From: Vibrio celticus
GTDB taxonomy: Bacteria > Pseudomonadota > Gammaproteobacteria > Enterobacterales > Vibrionaceae
Direction: 5' to 3'
Length of the DNA stretch: 64,000 nucleotides
NCBI RefSeq assembly: GCF_024347335.1
Contig: NZ_AP025464.1
Coordinates: 248,001-312,000, forward strand
The notes under the pieces are model-generated. The model was not told the origin of the DNA. It searched no databases and saw only the letters and a list, made by a program, of their open reading frames with translations. The position numbers and the translations under genes are program-made. Positions 16,376 through 25,770 of the stretch are shown here, piece after piece (positions within the stretch are counted from its first letter, which is position 1; the number at the start of each line of letters is the position of its first letter).

Positions 16376-16690
16376 TTACGTGGGTTCAATCGATAGCGCA
16401 TATCCGAACTTACTGATGGTAATGATCTGGACGTTTTGTGCTCTTAATCGCGCGAAGACATTGCGTAGGTTATAGACGACGTTTGCAAGAACATGTGGTG
16501 ACGAGAGTTGTCCGTTCCAACACACATCAACAATATGATCTCTTGAAATCGGTCTTCCCACATTTTCCAATAACAAGCAGAGCACTGCTAATAGGTGAGG
16601 GCGCAAAGTGATTTTGTTTCCTTGCTGGTTGGTAATCGTTCGAGCGTCGATATCAATGATTAAGCCGTTGAAGTTTATTGTGTGGTTCAT
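16376..16690 (-). CDS. Stand-alone winged-helix (Trans_reg_C) DNA-binding protein
   Basis: A 104-residue protein that is only an OmpR/ToxR-type winged-helix domain: an N-terminal beta strand (INFNGLIIDIDARTITNQQG), LRPHLLAVLCLLLENVGRPISRDHIVDVCW, a recognition-helix region (SSPHVLANVVYNLRNVFARL) and a final wing (IITISKFGYAL). No receiver domain, membrane segment or sensor is present, unlike OmpR, ToxR or CadC. It reads toward the rbs operon and could be transcribed independently; target unknown. It may act with a partner protein or be a reduced paralogue. Ribosome site weak. Confidence 0.8.
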   Translation of the reverse strand: MNHTINFNGLIIDIDARTITNQQGNKITLRPHLLAVLCLLLENVGRPISRDHIVDVCWNGQLSSPHVLANVVYNLRNVFARLRAQNVQIITISKFGYALSIEPT

Positions 16691-17117
16691 CGTGTTTTCT
16701 GTTCGTCTTATTCTAAATTGCGGAGATTGAGCAAATTGGCCTGCTGTTGGAGTGGGTAATTATTTAAGTGTGCTAATGGTCGAAGTGGGCGGATTATGCA
16801 AAATCACACCACGCTTGAAAGTAAGCCTGCGTAAGCTCATGAGAATAAAATCTAAAAATGAGAGGGTTTGAAAAATAGAGGGAAGGTTATTCTGAATAAA
16901 TGACAGGGTTTTATTTCTCGCTTATTCAATGATTTATTAGGTTTTTACTGGTTGTGTTGGTTGAAGTTACAAAGTGATTATATTTTTATTTATTTTTTTG
17001 TTTTCTGTGAGATTAACCTGCTTGCCAATTCGACGGGGTGTCGGATAACTCTAACAAGATTGTGCAGCACAGGAAGGCGTAACAATCTTGATTTGCACTA
17101 AGTAAGGTTAAGCAGTA
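16691..17117. other. Divergent intergenic region with a leader hairpin
   Basis: Separates the wHTH gene (minus) and the outer-membrane gene (plus). It is AT-rich. In the probable leader of the latter, CAAGATTGT (17055-17063) and ACAATCTTG (17082-17090) are perfect inverted repeats around 18 bases. No gene was seen. Confidence 0.5.
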
Positions 17118-17717
17118 ATGAACAACAAATTTATTCTAAGCATCGCGATGATGTCAGCATTTGCAGCAAACAATGTAATGGCAGCAGACAGTGGATTTTA
17201 TCTAGGTGGCGCAATCGGTACATCTGGTATTGATGATGGCGGGTTAACTGACACGATCAAAGAACCTATTACTTTTAAAGCCGAAGACAATACTTACCGA
17301 TTAATTGCTGGTTACAAATTTAACCGCATTGTTTCGGTTGAAGCTCAATACACAGATTTTGGTGATGTAGCCCTAAAAACGAAATCTGGTAATAAGGTTT
17401 TCACTTGGACACCTCAAATCTTTTCGGTAACGGCAAACCTCGGTTACACGTTTGATAATGGTATTCGTCCATTTGGCATCATCGGTTTGTCGACGATTGA
17501 TTTAGACCAGTCGCTGCCGGTGCTTGATGACGATAGTGGTGAGGGTATTCGCTATGGTTTCGGAGTGGAGTACACACCTAAACAGGCTAAAAACGTCAGC
17601 TTTAGGTTAGGCTATGAAGCGGATGCTTTTGATATCGAAGATTACGAAAACGGACACAAGACAGAAGATACTGTTGTTCTGGATTCTTTCTACTTAGGCG
17701 CAATGTACACATTCTAA
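17118..17717 (+). CDS. OmpA-type outer-membrane beta-barrel protein
   Basis: A 199-residue outer-membrane protein. The signal peptide MNNKFILSIAMMSAFAANNVMA is cleaved before ADSG. The mature chain shows alternating barrel strands: GFYLGGAIGTSG, YRLIAGYKFNRIVSVEAQYTDFG, FSVTANLGYTFDNGIRPFGIIGLST, YGFGVEYTPKQ, VSFRLGYEAD. It ends with SFYLGAMYTF, an aromatic terminal residue that suits BAM insertion. This matches the OMP_b-brl/OmpW-OmpA-like eight-strand group, whose function here (porin or adhesin-like) is unknown. It is followed by a clear terminator at 17796-17822. Confidence 0.85.
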   Translation: MNNKFILSIAMMSAFAANNVMAADSGFYLGGAIGTSGIDDGGLTDTIKEPITFKAEDNTYRLIAGYKFNRIVSVEAQYTDFGDVALKTKSGNKVFTWTPQIFSVTANLGYTFDNGIRPFGIIGLSTIDLDQSLPVLDDDSGEGIRYGFGVEYTPKQAKNVSFRLGYEADAFDIEDYENGHKTEDTVVLDSFYLGAMYTF

Positions 17718-17795
17718 GTTTCACACTTTGCTAAACGGTAAATCGGTTTCTAAATGGGGCGTCGGTTGGCTCAACCCGTTTAGCTAAAGTGGAAG

Positions 17796-17822
17796 GCCGC
17801 AGTTTTTGACTGCGGCTTTTTT
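17796..17822 (+). terminator. Terminator after the outer-membrane gene
   Basis: GCCGCAG (17796-17802) pairs with CTGCGGC (17810-17816), and a run of six T follows. Confidence 0.9.
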
Positions 17823-17832
17823 ATGTTTAACT

Positions 17833-18906
17833 CTAGGCTTCACGGATATGTGCGGTAACAGACACGATGGCATGGTCGGTACTGAATTGGTCATGCTCAA
17901 AGCTTGGATTGATGAGGTGATGGTCTAATACTGTGTAGCTAGAGATCTCCATTAAGCTTGAAGAGTTCTGACAATCAAACTCGTTCGACATCAAAATGTA
18001 GTCCAGTACAGATCCAGATGCGCCGTAGTAATGGGTTGGTTTACGCTGTTCAAGCAAGTCTTCTTCATGTAACTGATGGTAAAGATCCCAGCTGTCTTTT
18101 AAGCGAAAGTGGGACAGCCAATGCTTGCTGTTTTCGTCTCGGTTGATTGAGTAACTCAATAGCCCTTTAAACTCATCATTAAACAGAGGCTTATTAAAGT
18201 CACCCATTAACACAACAGGCTGGTCGGTCTGGTAGCGTTGGTTGGTGATGTATTGATGCAGCATCTGAGCTTCAAGGCCACGCTGAACACTCGATAACCA
18301 AGAGCCAAGTTGTTCTTGGTGGAAGCGAGTGAGTGTGTCACTTTGTGGTTTTTCGCCTTGCTGAGTGTTGTCGGCATCGACAGATTCTGCTTTTGGTTCT
18401 GTCGGACGTTGTGATTTGAAGTGCACCACATAACAGTCGGTCGAACCTAAATGGGGTAACGTAATCGTCGCGTGAACAGGCGTTCTGTTGAATGAGAATT
18501 TGTCGCCAAGGTTGAATGCTGCCAGTAACGTCGAATCTGGCGTAACAGGCTGTACGTTTTCAATCGGGTAGCGAGAAGCGATCCCAACGACAGGTGAGGT
18601 GTATAGGTAATCATCTTCAACGTGTGCGCTATCGACCACTGCAAAGTATGGATAACCTAGCTCGTTCATCAATTGCTCTAAAGACTGAGGGCTAAATATC
18701 TCTTGGAAGCCAATCACATCGCAATCTAATGAACGAATCGCTTCAGCCATCCAATGTTGCTTCTTCTGCCATTCTTCGAAGCTGTAGATGTTCTCAAAAT
18801 CATAATAAGCATTCGGTGGCTCGAGATAGTTCAGAAGGTTGAACGTTGCGAATGTTATTTGGTTTGGTTTGTTCAAAGTGTCATTCCATTTAGACCTAGG
18901 CAGCAA
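17833..18906 (-). CDS. Endonuclease/exonuclease/phosphatase (EEP) family protein
   Basis: Metal-dependent phosphodiesterase fold, 357 residues. EEP motifs are visible in order: FATFNLLNY (N of the N-terminal motif), CDVIGFQEI with the metal-binding Glu, YVVHFKSQRP, VVLMGDFNKP (catalytic D and N), GSVLDYILMS and the terminal STDHAIVSV with catalytic D and H. There is no signal peptide, so it is probably cytosolic. Substrate is unknown: relatives hydrolyse DNA, phospholipids or nucleotide derivatives. A low-complexity Gln/Glu linker (about 180-195) is inserted before the middle of the domain. Convergent with the outer-membrane gene. Confidence 0.88.
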   Translation of the reverse strand: MLPRSKWNDTLNKPNQITFATFNLLNYLEPPNAYYDFENIYSFEEWQKKQHWMAEAIRSLDCDVIGFQEIFSPQSLEQLMNELGYPYFAVVDSAHVEDDYLYTSPVVGIASRYPIENVQPVTPDSTLLAAFNLGDKFSFNRTPVHATITLPHLGSTDCYVVHFKSQRPTEPKAESVDADNTQQGEKPQSDTLTRFHQEQLGSWLSSVQRGLEAQMLHQYITNQRYQTDQPVVLMGDFNKPLFNDEFKGLLSYSINRDENSKHWLSHFRLKDSWDLYHQLHEEDLLEQRKPTHYYGASGSVLDYILMSNEFDCQNSSSLMEISSYTVLDHHLINPSFEHDQFSTDHAIVSVTAHIREA

Positions 18907-19297
18907 GGATACTCCAGTAAAAGTATAGTTTGTTGATTATTTAGAGCCTAAATTTCACTTTAGAAGCGAATCAAAGGAATCTAAGCCGTGGAGGCTTGTG
19001 TCATTCACGCTAGAGCAAGCTTAGTGCTTCTGCCTTATCCCGTACTTTCCAACGCCACCAAGCTAATCAACTTATTCAAAGGAACCAAAGGAACCAAAGG
19101 AATCAAAGCTAACTGTATCCAATAACTTCGAGCGGTGACGAGTAATTTGTAAATAAACCGTCAGAGATAGAGTGCTGATGGTTTTATTAGTTATTACATG
19201 ATGTTAGATTTGAACCTATACTTGATTTAACGGCATGCATTCAAAGCCGATAAATCAACTTGAATATAGAATTCATGACATTTGAAGGGAGAGTCAA
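18907..19297. other. Divergent promoter region with a 9-bp repeat
   Basis: Lies between the EEP gene and yejA. It contains three 9-bp units at 19081-19107 (GGAACCAAA twice, then GGAATCAAA). No ORF or recognisable RNA; it should carry the yejABEF promoter. Confidence 0.5.
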
Positions 19298-21193
19298 ATG
19301 GGAACAGTTTTTCGACGCAAAGCCTCGCAACGCACTCAGTTTTTCAGGTTTAAATTGAAGTCATGTGCAATCATGTTGCCGCTTATTGCTTTACAACCCT
19401 CCGTTACTTACGCTTCTGAAACTCAATCAAACCCTGCTGTCACCGTTATTGAAACCACACAACTGGTTGGTTTTGGTGAAGCAAAATATCCAGCCGATTT
19501 CACTCACTTCGATTACGTTAATCCTGATGCGCCAAAGCAGGGTAAAGTGACCTATGGCAGTATAGGTACGTACGATAGCTTTAATCGATTCGGTTCCCGC
19601 GGCGTTGCTGCAAGTTATACCGGAGAGATTTACGATACATTGATGTTCTCTCCGAGTGACGAGATTGATGCGTACTATCCATTGATTGCTTCAAAGGTTC
19701 GCTACGCCAGTGATTTCACTTGGATGGAAATCGACATCAACCCAAATGCTAAATTCCAAGATGGCGAGCCTATCACTGCGCATGATGTTGCCTTTACTTT
19801 TGACAAGTTCTCAACAGAGGGCGTGCCTCAGTATCGTGTGTATTACAAAGAGATTAAGTCAGTAAAAGCGGTCTCTGATTTGGTTGTTCGTATTGAAATG
19901 AACAGTCCAAACCGCGAAAAACTGTTTAGCTTTGCGCAAAGCACTCGTGTATTGCCGAAACATTTTTGGAAAGACAGAAAGCTGTCTGAGCCTCTAAGTG
20001 AGCCACCAGTCGGTAGTGGTCCTTATAAGATCATCAGCTACAAATCAGGCCAAAGTGTTACCTATGGTCTAGATGAAAACTACTGGGCAGCAGACTTACC
20101 AGTTAACGTTGGCCGTAATAACTTCAAGCAGGTGCAATACGATTACTACCGTGACGACACGGTAATGCTGGAAGCCTTTAAAGCAGGGGAGTTCGATCTG
20201 CGAACCGAGAACTCGGCGAAGTTCTGGGCCAACTCCTACACAGGCGCGAACTTCGATAAAGGCTACATCATTAAAGAAGAGATAAACCATGAGAAGCCTG
20301 AAACGACTCAAGGTTTTGTCTTCAACATTCAATCTCCAGTGTTCTCTGATCCTAAAGTTCGTGAAGCGTTAACCTACGCGATGGACTTTGAGTGGATGAA
20401 CAAGAACATGTTCTATGGTCAGTACAAACGTACTCGCAGCTACTTCCAAAATACTGACTATGAAGCGAAAGGCTTACCAAGCGAAGCTGAAGTCGAGTTG
20501 TTGTCTCAATACAAAGATCAAATTCCACCGCGAGTTTTCACCGAAGAATTCCAACCACCCGTCACCGATGGCAGCGGCCGTATTCGTAGCCAAATGCGCA
20601 CGGCTTTCAAATTATTGAAAGAAGCGGGTTGGGTGCTGAAAGACAAAGTAATGACCAACGAAAAGACGGGCAAGCCGATGTCATTTGAGTTGCTGATTTA
20701 TAGCCCAACGACGGAACGTATCGCAACGCCGGTTCAAAAGAACCTTAAGCGCATGGGTATTGAGATGAAGATACGTACCATTGATACGACTCAGTACATC
20801 AAGCGCTTACGTGATCGTGATTTCGACATGGTTTCGTCGTCATTTTCCGCAAACCCTTATCCTAGCCCGAACTTAATGATCGTTTGGAACTCTAACTACA
20901 TTGATTCTACTTACAATACTGCAGGTGTTATCGATCCAGTGGTTGACGCGTTAACAGAAGAAATTGCGCTTAACCAACAGCATCCTGAAAAGCTTCTTAC
21001 ACTAGGTCGTTCACTTGACCGTGTATTGCAGTGGAATTTCTACAACATCCCGCAATGGCACGTTGGTGAATATCGCGTAGCAATGTGGGACAAGTTTGAG
21101 CGTCCAGATGTATTGCCTAAATACGATTTAGGTATCGATACATGGTGGATTTCAGAAGAGAAGGCGGCATTGCTTCCTGAAAAACGTCGCTAG
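19298..21193 (+). CDS. yejA: Peptide-binding protein YejA-like (SBP family 5)
   Basis: Periplasmic solute-binding protein of the YejABEF ABC importer, which in E. coli takes up peptides and microcin C. The N-terminus (MGTVFRRKASQRTQFFRFKL) is long and basic before a hydrophobic segment, with cleavage near TYA-SET. The mature part shows YejA-type KYPADFTHFDYVNPDAPKQGKV, GEIYDTLM, SGPYKI and a long C-terminal domain ending DTWWISEEKAALLPEK. At 631 residues it is typical. A strong GGGAG site precedes the ATG. It starts a four-gene operon, with 12 bp to yejB. Confidence 0.93.
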   Translation: MGTVFRRKASQRTQFFRFKLKSCAIMLPLIALQPSVTYASETQSNPAVTVIETTQLVGFGEAKYPADFTHFDYVNPDAPKQGKVTYGSIGTYDSFNRFGSRGVAASYTGEIYDTLMFSPSDEIDAYYPLIASKVRYASDFTWMEIDINPNAKFQDGEPITAHDVAFTFDKFSTEGVPQYRVYYKEIKSVKAVSDLVVRIEMNSPNREKLFSFAQSTRVLPKHFWKDRKLSEPLSEPPVGSGPYKIISYKSGQSVTYGLDENYWAADLPVNVGRNNFKQVQYDYYRDDTVMLEAFKAGEFDLRTENSAKFWANSYTGANFDKGYIIKEEINHEKPETTQGFVFNIQSPVFSDPKVREALTYAMDFEWMNKNMFYGQYKRTRSYFQNTDYEAKGLPSEAEVELLSQYKDQIPPRVFTEEFQPPVTDGSGRIRSQMRTAFKLLKEAGWVLKDKVMTNEKTGKPMSFELLIYSPTTERIATPVQKNLKRMGIEMKIRTIDTTQYIKRLRDRDFDMVSSSFSANPYPSPNLMIVWNSNYIDSTYNTAGVIDPVVDALTEEIALNQQHPEKLLTLGRSLDRVLQWNFYNIPQWHVGEYRVAMWDKFERPDVLPKYDLGIDTWWISEEKAALLPEKRR

Positions 21194-21205
21194 GAGTTAG
21201 TTAGC

Positions 21206-22294
21206 ATGGCCGCGTATATATTTCGACGTTTATTGTTGGTGATCCCCACGCTGTGGGCGATCATCACCATCAACTTTTTCATCATCCAGATTGCCCCTGG
21301 AGGCCCGGTAGAGCAAGCCGTTGCTCAATTAGAAGGGCATAACTCTGGCATTATGGAGCGCTTTTCTGGTGGTGGACAAGAAGTTGATTTGAGCGAAAGT
21401 GACCAAGCATCTGCCAGTGGCTATAAAGGCTCACGCGGGCTTGATCCTGAAGTGGTTGAAGAGATCAAAAAGCAGTTTGGTTTTGATAAGCCGATTCACG
21501 TTCGCTACTTCGACATGTTGAAAAACTACGCGACCTTTAATTTCGGTGAAAGCCTGTTTAAGGGCGGCAACGTTATTGATTTGATCATCGAGCGACTGCC
21601 CGTCTCCATCTCCTTGGGATTGTGGAGTACGTTAATCATCTACGTGATCTCGATACCTTTAGGCATCATGAAGGCGATACATCACGGCTCTCGGTTTGAT
21701 ATTTGGTCGAGTGCGGTGGTGATTGTTGGTTATGCCGTTCCAGGTTTCTTGTTTGCGATTATCCTGATTATTTTGTTCGCGAGCGGTAACTACTTCAGTT
21801 GGTTCCCATTGCGAGGCTTGGTGTCGAGTAATTTCGACCAGCTTAACTGGTACCAGCAGATTGGCGACTACTTCTGGCATTTAGCATTGCCTATTTTTGC
21901 GATGGTCATCGGTGGTTTCGCAACACTCAGCATGCTGACCAAAAACTCCTTCCTTGATGAAATCAATAAACAATATGTAGTGACCGCACGAGCGAAAGGT
22001 TTGGATGAGAGCAGCATTCTCTACAAGCACGTTTTCCGTAACGCGATGTTGATCATTATTGCCGGTTTCCCGAGCGCATTTATTAGTATTTTCTTCACGG
22101 GCTCTATGTTGATTGAAGTGATGTTTTCACTCGAAGGCATTGGTCTGCTTGGCTTTGAGTCGACCATTCAGCGAGATTACCCAGTGGTGTTCAGCTCTCT
22201 CTATATCATGACCTTGCTTGGCTTGGTGCTGAGCATTATCTCCGACCTGACGTATACCTGGGTTGATCCTCGAATTGATTTTGAAGCGCGTTAA
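21206..22294 (+). CDS. yejB: Peptide ABC transporter permease YejB-like
   Basis: Inner-membrane permease of the DppB/OppB type, 362 residues with about six membrane helices. The N-terminus MAAYIFRRLLLVIPTLWAIITINFFIIQIAPGGP is typical for the family. The EAA cytoplasmic loop reads VTARAKGLDESSILYKHVFRNAML, contacting the ATPase. It has an insert rich in Gly and Glu around residues 45-80, before the FGFDKPIHVRY motif, also seen in YejB proteins. It lies between yejA and yejE in one operon. Confidence 0.93.
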   Translation: MAAYIFRRLLLVIPTLWAIITINFFIIQIAPGGPVEQAVAQLEGHNSGIMERFSGGGQEVDLSESDQASASGYKGSRGLDPEVVEEIKKQFGFDKPIHVRYFDMLKNYATFNFGESLFKGGNVIDLIIERLPVSISLGLWSTLIIYVISIPLGIMKAIHHGSRFDIWSSAVVIVGYAVPGFLFAIILIILFASGNYFSWFPLRGLVSSNFDQLNWYQQIGDYFWHLALPIFAMVIGGFATLSMLTKNSFLDEINKQYVVTARAKGLDESSILYKHVFRNAMLIIIAGFPSAFISIFFTGSMLIEVMFSLEGIGLLGFESTIQRDYPVVFSSLYIMTLLGLVLSIISDLTYTWVDPRIDFEAR

Positions 22295-22325
22295 TGGCGA
22301 ATGAATAAAAAGGTATTGATAATAA

Positions 22326-23348
22326 ATGTTTAACAACCCTTTAGCTGAAGCTCGTTGGTTACGTTTTAAAGCAAATAAGCGTGGTTTTATCTCCCTTTGG
22401 ATATTTACCATTCTGTTTGGACTGAGCCTGTTCGCTGAGATCATCGCCAACGATAAACCACTTTTAGTTTCTTATGATAATCAGTGGTTTGTACCTGTCA
22501 TTAATGAGTATGCCGAGACTGAATTTGGCGGCGAGTTTGAAACCGAAGCGGATTACAAAGACCCTTATGTTATCGAACTTATTGAAGACAGCGGTTACAT
22601 CGTGTGGCCAATCATTCCGTTTAGCTACGACACCATCAACTTCGATATTTCGGGCGCAGTGCCTTCTGAACCTGACTCAGTGAACTGGTTAGGAACCGAT
22701 GATAAAGGGCGAGATGTATTAGCTCGCATCATTTATGGGTTCCGTATTTCTGTCTTATTTGGCTTTATTCTGACGATCGTATCAAGCGTGATAGGCGTGG
22801 TTGTCGGGGCGACACAAGGTTACTACGGTGGCTGGGTGGATCTGTTTGGTCAGCGCTTCATTGAAGTTTGGTCAGGGATGCCGACTCTATTCTTACTGAT
22901 CATTCTATCGAGTTTTATTGAACCGAATTTCTGGTGGCTGCTCGGAATAATGGTGCTGTTCAGTTGGATGAGTTTAGTGGGGATTGTGCGAGCTGAATTC
23001 TTACGCTGTCGTAACTTCGATTATGTACGTGCCGCGCAAGCGATGGGTGTTGACGACAAACGCATTATGCTTCGTCACATGTTACCCAATGCGATGGTTG
23101 CATCGTTAACCATGATGCCGTTTATCCTTTCAGGCTCGGTCACTACGTTAACCTCATTAGATTTCTTAGGCTTTGGTCTTCCTGCGGGTTCACCTTCATT
23201 GGGCGAGTTGTTGGCGCAAGGTAAAGCTAACTTACAAGCGCCTTGGCTTGGCATTTCTGCTTTCGTCGTGCTTTCACTGATGCTGACGTTACTGGTCTTC
23301 GTTGGTGAAGCGGTGCGTGATGCTTTCGACCCACATCAACAGAAGTAA
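22326..23348 (+). CDS. yejE: Peptide ABC transporter permease YejE-like
   Basis: Second permease (DppC/OppC type), 340 residues. It starts with a cytosolic N-terminus and a TM helix (FISLWIFTILFGLSLFAEII) followed by a periplasmic segment with LVSYDNQWFVPVI, as in YejE, before the core. Core motifs: NWLGTDDKGRDVLARIIYGFR, the EAA loop RNFDYVRAAQAMGVDDKRIMLRHMLPNAM, and a C-terminal VGEAVRDAFDPHQQ. Its ATPase partner is YejF, whose start follows nine bases after its stop. Confidence 0.93.
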   Translation: MFNNPLAEARWLRFKANKRGFISLWIFTILFGLSLFAEIIANDKPLLVSYDNQWFVPVINEYAETEFGGEFETEADYKDPYVIELIEDSGYIVWPIIPFSYDTINFDISGAVPSEPDSVNWLGTDDKGRDVLARIIYGFRISVLFGFILTIVSSVIGVVVGATQGYYGGWVDLFGQRFIEVWSGMPTLFLLIILSSFIEPNFWWLLGIMVLFSWMSLVGIVRAEFLRCRNFDYVRAAQAMGVDDKRIMLRHMLPNAMVASLTMMPFILSGSVTTLTSLDFLGFGLPAGSPSLGELLAQGKANLQAPWLGISAFVVLSLMLTLLVFVGEAVRDAFDPHQQK

Positions 23349-23357
23349 GGATAGGTT

Positions 23358-24980
23358 ATGACTTCAAATACAACGCCTGCTTCTCCAGTTTTGACCATCG
23401 ATAAATTGTCGGTCGGTTTCGGGCGAAAAGATTCGATAGAACAAGTTACTCATGATGTCTCGTTGGAGATATACAAAGGTGAGACACTTGCTCTGGTAGG
23501 AGAGAGTGGTTCCGGCAAATCAGTTACGGCTAATTCAGTGTTAAAACTGCTGCCTAAAGGCTCGTCGCATTACTTGAATGGTAAGATTAACTTCTCTGGC
23601 ACCGATATTCTGAGTTGTTCTGAAAGACAACTGCGCGGGATTCGTGGTGGTCGCATCGGCATGATCTTTCAAGAGCCCATGGTGTCGCTGAATCCGCTTC
23701 ATAGAGTCGGGAAACAGCTTGTTGAAACCCTCGCGATTCACCGAGGTATGCGAACCAACAAAGCGCAAGCCTTAGCGATAGAGTGGCTATCCAAGGTGGG
23801 GATTCGTTACCCAGAGCAAAAGATTTCAGCTTATCCGCACGAGCTATCTGGTGGAGAACGCCAGCGCGTGATGATCGCGATGGCACTGATCAATGAACCA
23901 GAGCTGCTTATTGCTGATGAGCCGACAACCGCATTGGATGTATCGGTGCAAGCGCAGATCCTCGACCTACTAAAAGACTTACAGCAAGAGTTGGGTATGG
24001 CAATGCTTTTCATTACTCATGATTTAAGTATCGTTCGTAAGATTGCCGACAGAGTAGCGGTAATGAAAGATGGTCGCTTGGTTGAAAGTAACGACTGTCA
24101 TACCCTGTTTAACGCACCTGCTCACCCTTACACTCAAAAACTTATTAACTCTGATCCGAAAGGTTTGCCTGTTCCTGTGTCACCCGAAAGCAAACCGCTA
24201 CTCGATGTAAATCAACTTCGTGTTTGGTTCCCGATCACGGGCGGTTTATTCAAGCGAACCATTTCTCATGTTAAAGCTGTGACCGACATGGAGTTCACTT
24301 TGAAGAAAGGGCACTCAATCGGTTTGGTTGGCGAAAGTGGTTCTGGTAAATCGACGACCGGTATGGCGATACTTAAGCTGGTAGATAGTGAAGGGTCAAT
24401 CACCTATTCGAGTGAACAGCTTCAAGGTTTAGACCGAAAACAGATGCTTCCGTTTAGAAGCCGTATGCAAGTGGTCTTTCAAGACCCGTTTTCTGCATTG
24501 AATCCAAGAATGTCGGTCGCTCAGGTGATTGGCGAAGGCTTGTTAGTGCACCAACAATTGGATGAGCACGAGCTCGACCAACGCATCTGTGATGTAATGA
24601 AAGAGGTCGATCTCGATCCTGAAACTCGTCACCGTTATCCAAATGAGTTTTCTGGCGGACAAAGGCAGCGTATTGCGATTGCTCGTGCTTTGATTTTAAA
24701 GCCAGAGTTTATCTTGCTTGATGAGCCAACATCTTCACTCGACAGAACCGTTCAAGCTCAAGTACTGGATTTACTGAAGTCACTTCAAGAAAAGTATGGC
24801 CTGACCTATTTGTTTATCAGTCATGATTTGAATGTCGTGAAATCCCTATGTCATTACACCATAGTCATGAAAGCTGGCGAGGTAATAGAGAAGGGTGACA
24901 CTGAGACTTTGTTTGGTAATCCGCAGCATGAATATACCAAGCAGTTGGTGAATCTCTCGAACGTTGGTGGTGTTTTATAA
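23358..24980 (+). CDS. yejF: Peptide ABC transporter ATPase YejF-like (two domains)
   Basis: Single-chain ATPase with two nucleotide-binding domains, 540 residues. Domain one: GESGSGKSVT, LSGGERQRVMIAMAL and LLIADEPTTALDV. Domain two: GESGSGKSTTG, FSGGQRQRIAIARALI and FILLDEPTSSLD. Each domain has the oligopeptide-type C-terminal HPYTQKL or HEYTKQL segment. This fused arrangement is specific to YejF; Dpp and Opp systems use two proteins. It ends the yejABEF operon. Confidence 0.95.
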   Translation: MTSNTTPASPVLTIDKLSVGFGRKDSIEQVTHDVSLEIYKGETLALVGESGSGKSVTANSVLKLLPKGSSHYLNGKINFSGTDILSCSERQLRGIRGGRIGMIFQEPMVSLNPLHRVGKQLVETLAIHRGMRTNKAQALAIEWLSKVGIRYPEQKISAYPHELSGGERQRVMIAMALINEPELLIADEPTTALDVSVQAQILDLLKDLQQELGMAMLFITHDLSIVRKIADRVAVMKDGRLVESNDCHTLFNAPAHPYTQKLINSDPKGLPVPVSPESKPLLDVNQLRVWFPITGGLFKRTISHVKAVTDMEFTLKKGHSIGLVGESGSGKSTTGMAILKLVDSEGSITYSSEQLQGLDRKQMLPFRSRMQVVFQDPFSALNPRMSVAQVIGEGLLVHQQLDEHELDQRICDVMKEVDLDPETRHRYPNEFSGGQRQRIAIARALILKPEFILLDEPTSSLDRTVQAQVLDLLKSLQEKYGLTYLFISHDLNVVKSLCHYTIVMKAGEVIEKGDTETLFGNPQHEYTKQLVNLSNVGGVL

Positions 24981-25097
24981 CGCAGAGGGCTTATTTAAAA
25001 CAAATGGGCTCTGGTTGAATTCAACATGGTCATTTCGTTGTTTTAAGATTACACTGCGCCCAATATTTCAGAAGTACATATTTAGGTAGAGGTCACC

Positions 25098-25649
25098 ATG
25101 GACCAAGAACATTACGAAGACGCTGATTACGAAGACGCTGATTACGAAGGCCAAGAGCTGGGCGAAGAAGGCGAAGAGATTGAAATCGAAGCAATTGGTA
25201 TTGATGTTTCATCACAGCCAATCGAACTCTACAAGGTGTTTAAAATTGCTAACCTAGTGAGTGGTGGCGGTGAAGCTAAACACATCATCTCTGAAGGATA
25301 CGTAGCGGTAAATGGTGAGCTGGAAACGCGTAAGCGTCGTAAAATGTACGATGGCGACTTCTTTGAATTCAACCAAGAATACTATGTAGTGGTGTGTGAT
25401 CAGCCAGTACAAGAAGAATCAGACAAGCCGAAAAAGAAAGAAGCGCCTAAAAAAGATAACAAGGCGAAGAAAGGTCAGTCTAAAAAGGATTCTAAGAAGA
25501 AAGAGTCTAAGAAAAGCAAAGCTGAAATGCTAAGCGCAAAGGCTGAACCAAAGAAAGAGAAAAAAGAGAAGAAACCGAAAAAGAAAGCGGATACGCCTAA
25601 GCCAACACGTGACGATAAAAGCGGCCGTAATTCGATTGAATTCTTCTAA
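25098..25649 (+). CDS. S4-domain RNA-binding protein with charged tails
   Basis: A 183-residue protein with a central S4 RNA-binding domain (about 42-95: IELYKVFKIANLVSGGGEAKHIISEGYVAVNGELETRKRRKMYDGD), related to YbcJ-type proteins. It is flanked by an acidic N-terminus (DADYEDADYE repeats, encoded by a 15-bp tandem repeat near 25116-25148) and a Lys/Glu-rich, low-complexity C-terminus, and ends RNSIEFF. E. coli YbcJ is about 70 residues, so both tails are extra. Likely binds structured RNA, possibly the ribosome; the tails are probably disordered. A terminator follows at 25709-25734. Confidence 0.8.
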   Translation: MDQEHYEDADYEDADYEGQELGEEGEEIEIEAIGIDVSSQPIELYKVFKIANLVSGGGEAKHIISEGYVAVNGELETRKRRKMYDGDFFEFNQEYYVVVCDQPVQEESDKPKKKEAPKKDNKAKKGQSKKDSKKKESKKSKAEMLSAKAEPKKEKKEKKPKKKADTPKPTRDDKSGRNSIEFF

Positions 25650-25708
25650 CATTATTCTTTTAAGACGTTAATCAACGTTAGAACTCGGTTTGCGTTAAGC
25701 AGATATCA

Positions 25709-25734
25709 AAAGGCTCACTATTTAGTGAGCCTTT
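25709..25734. terminator. Shared terminator of the S4 gene and atp operon
   Basis: AAAGGCTCACTA (25709-25720) pairs perfectly with TAGTGAGCCTTT (25723-25734); the minus strand reads on into TTTTGA. It lies between convergent transcripts. Confidence 0.8.
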
Positions 25735-25770
25735 CTGCATTTAGAATCAACAAAAATCTAAGCTCTATTC

